From JBBIJR01 sp037445875 (lineage in GTDB: Bacteria; CLD3; SB21): a stretch of DNA of 27,741 nucleotides. Below the pieces are notes generated by a model that was not told the DNA's origin, made no database searches, and was given only the letters and a program-made list of their open reading frames with translations. A program made the translations under genes and the position numbers. This document shows positions 1 through 7,187 of the stretch, one piece after another (within the stretch, counting starts at the first letter, position 1; every line of letters starts with the position of its first letter). The stretch lies in NCBI GenBank assembly GCA_037445875.1, contig JBBIJR010000049.1:1-27741 (forward strand). The letters run 5' to 3'.

Positions 1-66
1 CGGTGGATTAGGCATTGACTTGACCTCCGGTTATTCCTCTTTAAACCTATTTTTGAGGAGGCTTTT

Positions 67-1989
67 ATGAAGCGCTCTTTGGTTATCGTATGTCTCCTGG
101 CGGCCCTTGGCGTTGCCGGCTACGCGCTGGCGAGTTCCGCCGCCCTCGGAGGGACCGGCCGCATTCACGGGACGGTCGTATCAAAGGCCACCGGCCGTCC
201 GATCGCAGGTGTGACTGTGGCCCTTGAAGGCTCCGGTCTTCAAACACATACGGACGCATCGGGCAGTTATTCGTTCGAATCGCTGTCTGCCGGACGATAC
301 ACCGTTGTTCTGTCGGACAGCCAACATCAGACGCTCCGCATTCCGAATGTGAACTTGTCCGAGGACGGTTCGGCGGAAGTTAACGGACGGCTGGTGGCGG
401 CTACGGACAAGAAACTGCCGGACCGCGCCCTATACACCGTCGTGGAAAAAGAGGCGGAGGCGGACGAAACAATGCTGGAAGAACCTGCCAAGGATGCGCT
501 CGGAATCGGCTCCAAGCTGTCAAAGAGCACGGCGGCGGGCCGCGGCGTATTGGGGATGGCCGGCGCTGCGGGAGGCGGCTACGTCCCTTACCTGAACCCG
601 CCGAACGGTCAGAAGTACTGGGATATGTATCACCACGACTACGGCACGAATCCGTTCATCGATACCGAGGACGATTTTCAATCCACCTTTGGCATGGACG
701 TGAGCACCGGCGCGTATTCGCTCGTGCGCAATTACGTCAACAACAGCGCGCTCCCGCCCAAGGACGCTGTTCGTACCGAGGAATTCGTGAACTACTTCCG
801 GTTCAAGTCCTTCGACCGGATCGAACCGTCGGAGGGTAAGACGTTTGCGGTATACTCTCAGGCGGTCCCGTCCCCGATCAGCAAGAACACGCAGCTCGTG
901 CAGATTGTGATCAAAGGCCGGGAGGTGAAAATGGCGGAGCGTAAGCCGGCCGTGCTGACGTTCGTCGTCGACGTGTCCGGATCGATGGACATCGAGAACC
1001 GGCTGGGGCTTGTGAAAAAGACGCTCCACCTGCTCGTCAAGGAATTGAAATCGGGCGACCGGGTTGGGATCGTGACGTACGGGGACGATGCCCGGGTGGT
1101 ACTTGAGCCGACCGGCGATAAAAGAGATATCGAAGAAGCGATCAACAGCCTGGTGAGCAACGGCTCCACAAATGCCGAAGCCGGTCTGAACGTCGGTTAC
1201 CGGATGGCGTCGAAGCACCTCGCCAAAGCGGCGATCAACCGGGTCATTCTGTGCACCGATGGCGTTGCCAACAACGGCGAAACGTCTTCACAGGGTCTGC
1301 TCACCCAGATCGAACGGTACCGGAAACAGGGCATTACGCTCTCGGCGTGCGGCTTCGGCATGGGTAACTACAACGACGTCCTGATCGAACAGTTGGCCAC
1401 GAAAGGCGACGGGACCTACTACTACATCGACGACCTGGCCGAGGCCAAGCGCGTCTTCGTCGAACAACTGACCGGCACCCTGCAGGTGATCGCCCGCGAC
1501 GCCAAGGTCCAGGTGGAGTTCGACAAAGAGAAGGTCAGCCGGTACCGTCTGATCGGTTACGAAAAGCGTGACATCAAAGACGAGGATTTCCGCAACGACA
1601 CCGTGGACGGCGGCGAAGTGGGCAGCGGACACACGGTCACGGCCTTCTACGAAGTCAAACTCAAGCAGGCGGATGCTTTGTCCATTGGGACAGTATTCGT
1701 CCGCTACAAATCACCCGACGGCGACAAAGTGACCGAGGACCGATCGGACCTGACATTGGTGCGGCCGGCGGCGCCGCCGGCGGCTGCGGCGATCAAGTTC
1801 CTGTCTGCGGTTGTGTTGTACTCCGAGATCATGCGGGAGAGCTATTGGGTTAAGCATCGGGAACTGGCCGAAGTGAAAGAACTGCTCAAGGACGTGGACG
1901 CGTCGCACGTTCCCGATTTCGAAGACTTCGAGGACCTTGTCCGGAGAACGATTCGCTTGAAGGAGAATGAGAAGCTGAGTCAGCGGTAA
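67..1989 (+). CDS. Secreted YfbK-like von Willebrand factor A protein
   Basis: The 640-residue product begins with a signal peptide (basic MKR, hydrophobic stretch to about residue 22, small residues ASSAA). Residues about 31-108 form a carboxypeptidase-regulatory-like beta domain (GRIHGTVV, then DASGSYSFESLSAG). Residues about 205-290 match the N-terminal extension of YfbK-type proteins (FGMDVSTGAYS, then RTEEFVNYF). The vWA domain starts near 297 and has a full MIDAS motif DVSGSM at 302-307 and a second TDG segment. The last 150 residues resemble DUF3520. Such proteins bind divalent metal and probably mediate protein contacts at the cell envelope; the ligand is unknown. A strong GAGGAGG ribosome site precedes the ATG by about 6 bases. 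It looks monocistronic, with a hairpin terminator 27 bases after the stop. The family assignment is secure, the role is not. Confidence 0.9.
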   Translation: MKRSLVIVCLLAALGVAGYALASSAALGGTGRIHGTVVSKATGRPIAGVTVALEGSGLQTHTDASGSYSFESLSAGRYTVVLSDSQHQTLRIPNVNLSEDGSAEVNGRLVAATDKKLPDRALYTVVEKEAEADETMLEEPAKDALGIGSKLSKSTAAGRGVLGMAGAAGGGYVPYLNPPNGQKYWDMYHHDYGTNPFIDTEDDFQSTFGMDVSTGAYSLVRNYVNNSALPPKDAVRTEEFVNYFRFKSFDRIEPSEGKTFAVYSQAVPSPISKNTQLVQIVIKGREVKMAERKPAVLTFVVDVSGSMDIENRLGLVKKTLHLLVKELKSGDRVGIVTYGDDARVVLEPTGDKRDIEEAINSLVSNGSTNAEAGLNVGYRMASKHLAKAAINRVILCTDGVANNGETSSQGLLTQIERYRKQGITLSACGFGMGNYNDVLIEQLATKGDGTYYYIDDLAEAKRVFVEQLTGTLQVIARDAKVQVEFDKEKVSRYRLIGYEKRDIKDEDFRNDTVDGGEVGSGHTVTAFYEVKLKQADALSIGTVFVRYKSPDGDKVTEDRSDLTLVRPAAPPAAAAIKFLSAVVLYSEIMRESYWVKHRELAEVKELLKDVDASHVPDFEDFEDLVRRTIRLKENEKLSQR

Positions 1990-2015
1990 AAGTCATTCGG
2001 GCTGCGGCTGGCTAG

Positions 2016-2050
2016 AGGGGCCTTCCCGTCAGGGTTGGCCCCTATTGTTT
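2016..2050 (+). terminator. Hairpin terminator after the vWA gene
   Basis: AGGGGCC (2016-2022) pairs perfectly with GGCCCCT (2037-2043), and CCC/GGG pairs extend the stem inward. The stem is followed by ATTGTTT. It lies 27 bases after the vWA stop. The T-run is short, so efficiency is uncertain. Confidence 0.6.
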
Positions 2051-2074
2051 CGTAAGACTGCCTTTTGCTAAAAT
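2045..2074 (+). promoter_or_regulatory. Candidate sigma70 promoter with extended -10
   Basis: TTGTTT (2045-2050), an 18-base spacer, and TAAAAT (2069-2074) preceded by TGC, which makes an extended -10. It lies between the vWA terminator and the small gene starting at 2126, leaving a leader of about 45 bases. It was read by eye only. Confidence 0.4.
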
Positions 2075-2125
2075 GGCGACCTGCGCTTATCTTGGGATAT
2101 CCGTCAACCGATGCGAGGTCAAGCC

Positions 2126-2428
2126 GTGAGCTACTTCTCCGATGCATCCGTGACCCATGAAGGCAAGACGTTCACGTTCACCGCCGAGGAGGGGCGTGCG
2201 CTCGAGAACAGGGGTAACTACTGGCACGGTCCCGGCGACCCGTCCACGTGGCTCGCCGTCGAAGTATTCGTTCGTGCGCGTGACAAAGTCGGCGACGCGC
2301 CACGGAGCGTAGCGCTGCAGCTGGCCGCCCAGGCGATGGGCATCACGACGGATAAACTGGAAGGGCTCATCGACTGGCACGTGAACTACATGCGCTGGCA
2401 CGACGGCGATTGGAGTTATACGGTTTAA
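2126..2428 (+). CDS. Small conserved-looking protein of unknown function
   Basis: A 100-residue product is read from a GTG at 2126, chosen because GAGG sits 7 bases upstream; an in-frame ATG at 2111 lacks such a site. It is a soluble, acidic and aromatic-rich protein with no signal peptide or membrane segment. Residues 10-35 look like beta structure (THEGKTFTFTAEEG, then NRGNYWHGPGD). The rest alternates helical stretches (SVALQLAAQAMGIT) and a tryptophan/histidine-rich tail, HVNYMRWHDGDWSYTV. I do not recognise the family. The final 13 codons recur in degenerate form at 2593-2632 with mostly synonymous changes, which supports the idea that this reading frame is, or was, translated. A terminator and a promoter-like site upstream suggest its own transcript. 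Confidence 0.6.
   Translation: MSYFSDASVTHEGKTFTFTAEEGRALENRGNYWHGPGDPSTWLAVEVFVRARDKVGDAPRSVALQLAAQAMGITTDKLEGLIDWHVNYMRWHDGDWSYTV
2389..2428 (+). repeat. 40-bp repeat, copy 1 (3' end of the small gene)
   Basis: This segment matches 2593-2632 at 33 of 40 positions without gaps. All seven differences are transitions. Copy 1 is the C-terminal coding end of the gene at 2126-2428. Confidence 0.8.
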
Positions 2429-2592
2429 ATCATGGAACGCCGCGGTGGGTTGATGGTTTCACCGGGCCTGCACACAACAGACAGGGATCGCCTCCTGCGA
2501 TTCGGCGTTCAGGTTCATGCTCGCATGTCACAAGGCCTTTCATCCTGGCCATGCCGAAAACGCAACCGGAGGTGCAGAAGCCGCACGAACAG

Positions 2593-2632
2593 CACGTGCT
2601 GACACGACGGTGATTGGAGTTACACGGTCTGA
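2593..2632 (+). pseudogene. Degenerate copy of the small gene's 3' end
   Basis: Read in the frame of copy 1, this gives HDGDWSYTV and a stop, the same C-terminus as the gene at 2126-2428. Three of the changes are synonymous third-position ones (GGC/GGT, TAT/TAC, GTT/GTC), the stop is TGA instead of TAA, and one Trp codon has become a stop. This is what the end of a decayed paralogue would look like. I see no continuation of homology upstream in 2429-2590, which otherwise holds no gene I can support. The repeat ends right at the ribosome site of the next gene. Confidence 0.6.
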
Positions 2633-2647
2633 GAGGAGGAGGGTTCC

Positions 2648-3613
2648 ATGAAGGTTTTCATCGCAGGGGCGACCGGTGTACTGGGGAGGCGGGTCGTACT
2701 GCGGCTAATCGCGGGAGGCCACAGGGTAGTCGGACTGAGCCGATCCGAACGTAACGACGAACTGCTGGCCCGGATGGGTGCGGAGTCCCGCCGCGGCGAC
2801 TTGTTCAACAAAGAAGAGATGATCCTACTTTCCGCCGGATGTGAGGCCGTTCTTCATCTCGCTACCGCCATTCCGACAGGAGTCCACTCGGCGGGAAGTG
2901 ATTGGGCAATTAACGATCGCATTCGCCGGGAAGGCACGGCCCATCTCCTTGCCGCCGCAGAGGCGAATCAATGCCGGCTTTATCTCCAGCAGAGTGTCAC
3001 GTTCCTGTACGGCGATCGCCAAGGCGAGTGGGTGGATGAATCCTCCCGGATCGACTCCCGTCAGCCGCCCATCCTGCAGTCCGCTCTAGATATGGAGAAT
3101 GCCGTCCGGGCCGCGATGGGCCGAATTCCGTGTACGGTCCTTCGATTCGGGTCGTTCTACTGCCACGATAGCTCCCAGACCGCGTCCATGTTCGATCTGA
3201 TACGTGCGAGGCGCTTTCCCGTGATCGGCAGGGGAAACGCGTACTGGAACATTATTAACGCCGACGATGCGGCGGACGCCGTCGTCTGGGCCGTGGAGCG
3301 ATGCGAGGCGGCTGCGGGCAGGGTACTCAACGTATGCGACAACGAACCTGTGCTCTTGCGCGATCTGATTCAGTACATCGCCGACGTGTTGAGTGTCAAA
3401 AGACCCCGCACAATTCCCAAGGTGCTTGCACGCCTTATCCTTGGCGACAGTATGGTCAGGTTTCTTCTGTCCTCGGCGCGGTGCAGGAACGATCGTGCAA
3501 GGGAGCAACTTGGATGGAGTCCGAATTATCCGACATACAGGGAGGGGATGAGTGTGGAGGCTGAGAAATGGAAAAAAGAGGTTGAGAATGGTGAATTGAC
3601 AATTGAGAATTGA
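2648..3613 (+). CDS. NAD(P)-binding epimerase/dehydratase-like (atypical SDR)
   Basis: A 321-residue Rossmann-fold protein. The nucleotide motif GATGVLG is at residues 7-13, followed by a basic/Ser patch (LSRSER) and the LHLAT segment typical of extended SDRs. The SVTFLYGD stretch matches the SS..VYG strand of sugar-nucleotide epimerases. Where YxxxK is expected, the sequence reads ILQSALDME, so both catalytic Tyr and Lys are missing. It may bind NAD(P)H without classic epimerase chemistry. GAGAGGAGGAGGG just upstream is a very strong ribosome site. The last residues (ENGELTIEN) are encoded by a repetitive AT-rich tract, GAGAATGGTGAATTGACAAT followed by TGAGAATTGA, and probably do not belong to the original protein. 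The substrate cannot be named. Confidence 0.8.
   Translation: MKVFIAGATGVLGRRVVLRLIAGGHRVVGLSRSERNDELLARMGAESRRGDLFNKEEMILLSAGCEAVLHLATAIPTGVHSAGSDWAINDRIRREGTAHLLAAAEANQCRLYLQQSVTFLYGDRQGEWVDESSRIDSRQPPILQSALDMENAVRAAMGRIPCTVLRFGSFYCHDSSQTASMFDLIRARRFPVIGRGNAYWNIINADDAADAVVWAVERCEAAAGRVLNVCDNEPVLLRDLIQYIADVLSVKRPRTIPKVLARLILGDSMVRFLLSSARCRNDRAREQLGWSPNYPTYREGMSVEAEKWKKEVENGELTIEN
3578..3612. repeat. AT-rich GAGAATTG-type tract at a gene junction
   Basis: Short imperfect repeats of GAATTG/GAGAATTGA lie where the SDR gene (plus) meets the truncated propeller pseudogene (minus). They supply the last codons of the SDR gene and interrupt the propeller frame. The base composition differs sharply from the GC-rich flanks, so this is probably the breakpoint of a rearrangement. 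Confidence 0.4.
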
Positions 3614-4009
3614 AATCGATGGCGTAAACAGTGCTACTTACTCCCGTTCCCAGAGCCTCCCAACTTGTGCCATTCCATTGGCAACATAATCCGCATTCCC
3701 ATTGCCTCCTGCATCCGTAAACAACCCTCCCAGATACACATCACTGCCCGAGACGGCTATGGCCCAAACATCGTTATTCAATCCCGACATACCTCCTATG
3801 GGATCCCAGTAACCGCTGTCAGGAGGAAAGAATAGGGGCGCACCTTTATCGTCATATTGCATCTGGAATCCCTTTGCGTCAAAACTGCCCTGTAAGCCGG
3901 CTCTTATGCTGCCGTCATAATTTAATACCTCACTAATGTTACGCTGATTTTTGGTCTGTGAATATAAGCCGATATTCACTGCGAATAATAAAATGACGGC
4001 TGTCTTCAT
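3613..4009 (-). pseudogene. Truncated, frameshifted secreted beta-propeller repeat protein
   Basis: The frame opens at ATG 4009 (AAAGGA ribosome site) with a signal peptide MKTAVILLFAVNIGLYSQ. It then shows one repeat typical of large secreted FCB propeller proteins: GGMSGLNNDVWAIAVSGSDVYLGGLFTDAGGN, with ADYVA after it. The open frame stops at 3638. Deleting one base near 3679 explains this: in the next frame the DNA goes on as WNGTSWEALGTGVSSTVYAI, exactly the expected start of the following repeat, down to about 3615. There it hits the AT-rich tract next to the SDR gene. Full-length relatives carry many such repeats, so this is a 5' remnant with both a frameshift and a 3' truncation. The lower GC content of the first half fits foreign or relaxed sequence. 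Confidence 0.75.
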
Positions 4010-4053
4010 GATAATATGTCCTTTCTATCTTACCGTTGGTTTCCGGGTGATCC

Positions 4054-4410
4054 TTACGGTGCATCCTGCCGTGCGGTAACATAATCCCTCAAGATCCTGG
4101 CACTGTTGTGTTCTTCGTCCTTCGACGCGAAGACGAACGTCACCGTCTTTTGCTGCGTGAGCAATTTCCGCAATTCCTCCACGGCAGGGTTGGTACGCAG
4201 TTCCTCCCTGTAGCGCCGCTTGAACTCGTTCCACTTCTTCACATCGTGTCCGAACCATGCGCGCAATGTCGGACTCGGCGCGATGTCCGTTAGCCAGAGA
4301 TCGACATGTGCACGCTCTCTGGTGAACCCTCGCGGCCAGAGCCGCTCGACAAGAATACGGAATCCGTCGCCTTTCGCGGCGGGTTCGTAGATGCGCTCAA
4401 GGAGAATCAT
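4054..4410 (-). CDS. DUF488 (YeaO-like) family protein
   Basis: The 118-residue product matches the DUF488/YeaO pattern throughout: LLERIYEPA, then GFRILVERLWPRGFTRE, DLWLTDIAPSPTLRAWFGHD, KWNEFKRRYREEL and a final FASKDEEHNSARILRDY. Length is normal for the family. The biochemical role is not established. No clear Shine-Dalgarno precedes the ATG. It lies in a minus-strand group downstream of the VOC gene, separated by 176 bases, so co-transcription is possible but unproven. Confidence 0.9.
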   Translation of the reverse strand: MILLERIYEPAAKGDGFRILVERLWPRGFTRERAHVDLWLTDIAPSPTLRAWFGHDVKKWNEFKRRYREELRTNPAVEELRKLLTQQKTVTFVFASKDEEHNSARILRDYVTARQDAP

Positions 4411-4520
4411 GGGAGAATTGATACAAGAATGTGCGATATGAACTCATGCCGCAGCTTCAGTCGTAAGGAATCGCACAGTCCTTGTGTTGAAAAAGCTTTA
4501 TTGGATCCGCTTTCTTTTGA

Positions 4521-4540
4521 CGCCCCGAATAGGCGGGGCA
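4521..4540. other. GC-rich hairpin in the gap between DUF488 and VOC genes
   Basis: GCCCCG and CGGGGC pair around a 6-base loop (AATAGG) in the 4411-4586 gap. No T-run follows on either strand, so I do not call it a Rho-independent terminator. I see no gene in this gap. Confidence 0.35.
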
Positions 4541-4586
4541 GGCGCAGCCATCTGATTCGGATTTCGTCGGGCAGAAGGAAGATCTA

Positions 4587-5006
4587 TCAAGGTGTTTCCC
4601 GATACCAAAAGACCCATTCCGAAATCGGCCGGTCCGTTTTTCGTTCAGATCCGAAGCGCAACACGTGGCCGTCGGGATCCTCGATGTGCATCTCGTACGC
4701 CCATGGGTAGTTGGTAGGCGGCAGCCGGACGGTTGCGCCTTTGCCGGCGTACTCCCGATGAAGCTCTTCGGCATCGCCGACGCCGATCCACACCCAGGTC
4801 CGAGGGTTGCCCTGGTCTCCTTCGCACAACATGATGCTCGCGCGGCCGCGCGACACAGAAGCCATCGACGGTCCCTCCCAGTCCTTCAAAAATCCCAGAA
4901 CCCGCAGGTAGTAATCGAGGCTTTTTTCGAGGTCCTTCACACGCAGAATCGGAACGGCGGGATGAAAGTTTAAGGAGGACAGCTTCTTGCGTTGCGGCTT
5001 CGGCAT
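4587..5006 (-). CDS. VOC superfamily (glyoxalase/bleomycin-resistance fold) protein
   Basis: A 139-residue protein with the paired beta-alpha-beta-beta-beta modules of the vicinal oxygen chelate fold: HPAVPILRVKDLEKSLDYYLRVLGF at the start, IMLCEGD with TWVWIGVGDAEEL in the middle, and EMHIEDPDGHVLRFGSE at the end. The early His and the terminal Glu are candidate metal ligands. The form resembles small bleomycin-binding or glyoxalase-like proteins that act as dimers, but the substrate cannot be told. Its ATG begins 4 bases past the stop of the methyltransferase gene, so it is probably translationally coupled to it; no independent ribosome site is evident. Confidence 0.88.
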   Translation of the reverse strand: MPKPQRKKLSSLNFHPAVPILRVKDLEKSLDYYLRVLGFLKDWEGPSMASVSRGRASIMLCEGDQGNPRTWVWIGVGDAEELHREYAGKGATVRLPPTNYPWAYEMHIEDPDGHVLRFGSERKTDRPISEWVFWYRETP

Positions 5007-5010
5007 GGTA

Positions 5011-6372
5011 CTACAGGTTGTCTTCGGTGGAATCTATGCTGCTGTTCGATTCAATACCTCGGGTTCCTCGACGCTGATGCCCACGGCTCTCAACCGCGCC
5101 CTCAAATCGGCCCCGATACTTGTAAACCCTGTTGCCGTCGACCGAAACCAGACCGGTCCTGATGAGGTGAGCGTTCAGGAACGTCCTGTTTCTTAGATAC
5201 ACGTAGGACAGGAGATTTCCTCCTTCGTCGTATCGGTCCCGGTCGAACTTGAGGAAGATCTTCTGACCTTTTGTTTTCTTGTCGAGGAACTCGACGGCCT
5301 GTTCACGGTGTGAGGGATCTTCGGCCACGCCGAGCAGGCGAACCAACATGCCCGTATCGAGCCTCAGCACCTCAGGGCTGACAACCTCTTTCACCGAATA
5401 GAACTCCGTTCTCTCACCGTTGTCGGAGCGTTCGATGCGCGATCCGTACTTCAATTTTCGCGGATCGACCTTCTTGTCGAACTTGTGAGGGTCGCGAAAC
5501 AGGTACGGGAGCTTCTCCATCAGCGACGACGGGTTTTCCACCGGCGTCTTTTGCTCCACGAACTCGTACGTTGACTCCCCGAAAATGTCCTGGTCGTTTG
5601 TTCTGAGTTTGTCCTGAATGGTCGGCAGAAACGCTTGATGGATTTCGTAACCCACCGAGTTCCGGCCGAGGTTCTTCGCTGCCAGGCTGGTCGTGCCGCT
5701 TCCGAGGAAAGGATCGAGTACGGTCTCGCCGACGAACGAGAACATCCGGATCAGGCGCCGGGGAAGCTCCTCGGGGAACATCGCGAGATGGTTATCCTGT
5801 TTTTCACCAGTGAAATTCCAATGGCCGGCGAAGTACGTATTCCATTCCTCGATCGTCAGTTTGGAACGTTCTTTTGCCTCCCTGCTGACTTGAGGCGGAT
5901 CGCCCAATTTTTTGAAGAGGAGTATGAATTCGTAGTCAATCTTCAGTATACCATTCCTCGGATACGGAAACGAGCCCATGATCGTCGCGCCGCCGGTGGT
6001 GTTCGTCGTGGTGACCTTTTGCCAGATGACGGCGCCCATGTAGTCCAGACCGACGGACTCGCAGAACCTGATGATCTCGGTCCGAATCGGAATGACCTTG
6101 TAGCGTCCGTAGTAAACCGACCGGGCAAACTGATCGCCGATGTTGATGCAGAGACGGCAGCCTCTGTGCAGCACCCGAACACACTCATTCCACACGAGGT
6201 TCAGATTGTTGATGTAGTCCCCGTAGGAATCATGAAAGCCCAGCTGGCCTTGACTGCCGTAGTCCTTCAACTGCCAGTACGGCGGCGACGTAACGACGAG
6301 GTGGACGGATTCGTCGGGAATCTCCGCCATCCGCCGCGCATCACCGATGATGATCTTATGATGGGTCTTCAT
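5011..6372 (-). CDS. DNA methyltransferase fused to a degenerate SNase-like domain
   Basis: The 453-residue protein opens with a DNA N4-cytosine/N6-adenine methyltransferase. The catalytic motif SPPYW is at 29-33 and the SAM-binding motif DPFLGSGTT at 220-228 with VGYEI after it; catalytic motif before SAM motif is the beta-class order. SPPY is common in N4-cytosine enzymes but does not prove the target base. Residues about 325-425 resemble staphylococcal-nuclease/Tudor-SN domains: a VRLLGV strand at 344-349, then EQAVEFLDKKTKGQKIFLKFD, a DRY segment, LLSYVYL, and FLNAHLIRTGLVSVD. The usual catalytic set (DGDT, DTPE and the YGR arginine) reads SPEV, AEDP and EGGN here, so nuclease activity is unlikely. 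No restriction enzyme gene is adjacent, so it looks like an orphan methylase with an OB-fold appendage. No clear ribosome site precedes the ATG. Confidence 0.88.
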   Translation of the reverse strand: MKTHHKIIIGDARRMAEIPDESVHLVVTSPPYWQLKDYGSQGQLGFHDSYGDYINNLNLVWNECVRVLHRGCRLCINIGDQFARSVYYGRYKVIPIRTEIIRFCESVGLDYMGAVIWQKVTTTNTTGGATIMGSFPYPRNGILKIDYEFILLFKKLGDPPQVSREAKERSKLTIEEWNTYFAGHWNFTGEKQDNHLAMFPEELPRRLIRMFSFVGETVLDPFLGSGTTSLAAKNLGRNSVGYEIHQAFLPTIQDKLRTNDQDIFGESTYEFVEQKTPVENPSSLMEKLPYLFRDPHKFDKKVDPRKLKYGSRIERSDNGERTEFYSVKEVVSPEVLRLDTGMLVRLLGVAEDPSHREQAVEFLDKKTKGQKIFLKFDRDRYDEGGNLLSYVYLRNRTFLNAHLIRTGLVSVDGNRVYKYRGRFEGAVESRGHQRRGTRGIESNSSIDSTEDNL

Positions 6373-6498
6373 GCTTTGAAAGTTGGATTGGCTTCAAGCT
6401 TGCTGCAATATATCCAACCGGTGGCCGAAAGCAAAATAGTTTCATCCAGGTGCGCGGATGGTTTGTCGAATGGAGCTCTTTCGACCGTGCTTTCGTCC

Positions 6499-6527
6499 TT
6501 GACTAAGACGTTGGCTCGCGCTTAACT
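6499..6527 (+). promoter_or_regulatory. Candidate promoter for nrfHA
   Basis: TTGACT (6499-6504), a 17-base spacer and TTAACT (6522-6527), about 50 bases before the nrfH ATG. The -35 is strong and the -10 weak, as for promoters that need an activator. I see no clear FNR or NarL box. The divergent methyltransferase must be served from the same 6373-6577 gap. Confidence 0.4.
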
Positions 6528-6577
6528 TTGAATGACGATATCCCCAACTCGGCGAACCCAACCGAGGAAACCGTTGC

Positions 6578-7171
6578 ATGAAATTCGTTCGTCTTTTCCT
6601 TCCCCCGCCGCAGTGGAGGGTGCCCGTCATTGTGCTGGCCGGAATCCTGGTGGGCCTCGGACTCTATACGCTCCGCATCTCCAACGCCGTTTCTTACTTC
6701 AGCGACCGGTCGGAGACGTGCATGAACTGCCACGTCATGGCGCCGCAGTTCGCCTCCTGGCAGCACAGCAGCCACGCGCGCTTCACCATCTGCAACGACT
6801 GCCACGTGCCCCACGACAACGTCCTCCGTAAGTACCTCTTCAAAGCGCAGGACGGCCTTCGGCACTCGACGGTGTTCACGCTGCGGCAGGAACCGCAGGT
6901 CATTCACGTAAAGGAGGCGGGTATTGCGGTCATTCAGGAAAATTGCATCCGGTGCCATCTGCATCTCGTGGAACAGACCACGGCGGTGGAGGTAAGCGGC
7001 GCGAACTACGCACACGGCCGAGGCAAGCTATGCTGGCAATGCCATCGCGAAACGCCGCACGGCCGTGTCAACAGCCTGGCCTCCGTGCCGCACGCCCGCG
7101 TACCTCGCCTGAGCCGCGTCGTGCCGAAATGGATCGAAGATTTTGTCCATCGCCAACCAACGTCCAAGTGA
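6578..7171 (+). CDS. nrfH: Cytochrome c nitrite reductase small subunit (quinol dehydrogenase)
   Basis: A 197-residue membrane-anchored tetraheme c-type cytochrome of the NapC/NirT/NrfH type. A single transmembrane helix (about residues 13-32) is followed by four CxxCH heme sites: CMNCH at 48, CNDCH at 72, CIRCH at 123 and CWQCH at 152. NrfH takes electrons from menaquinol in the cytoplasmic membrane and hands them to NrfA on the periplasmic side. The CMNCH-VM arrangement, with a methionine two residues after the first site, is typical of NrfH's unusual first heme. nrfA starts 16 bases downstream with its own ribosome site, the classical nrfHA order. Confidence 0.95.
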   Translation: MKFVRLFLPPPQWRVPVIVLAGILVGLGLYTLRISNAVSYFSDRSETCMNCHVMAPQFASWQHSSHARFTICNDCHVPHDNVLRKYLFKAQDGLRHSTVFTLRQEPQVIHVKEAGIAVIQENCIRCHLHLVEQTTAVEVSGANYAHGRGKLCWQCHRETPHGRVNSLASVPHARVPRLSRVVPKWIEDFVHRQPTSK

Positions 7172-7187
7172 TACCGACAGGAGACTT

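Noticed and set aside
2410..2613. 67-codon open frame after the small unknown gene
   Set aside because: No ribosome site and no family pattern; it overlaps the end of the upstream gene and the degenerate repeat in another frame.
4411..6577. Complete restriction-modification system
   Set aside because: Only the methyltransferase is present; its neighbours are VOC, DUF488 and nrf genes, none of them an endonuclease.
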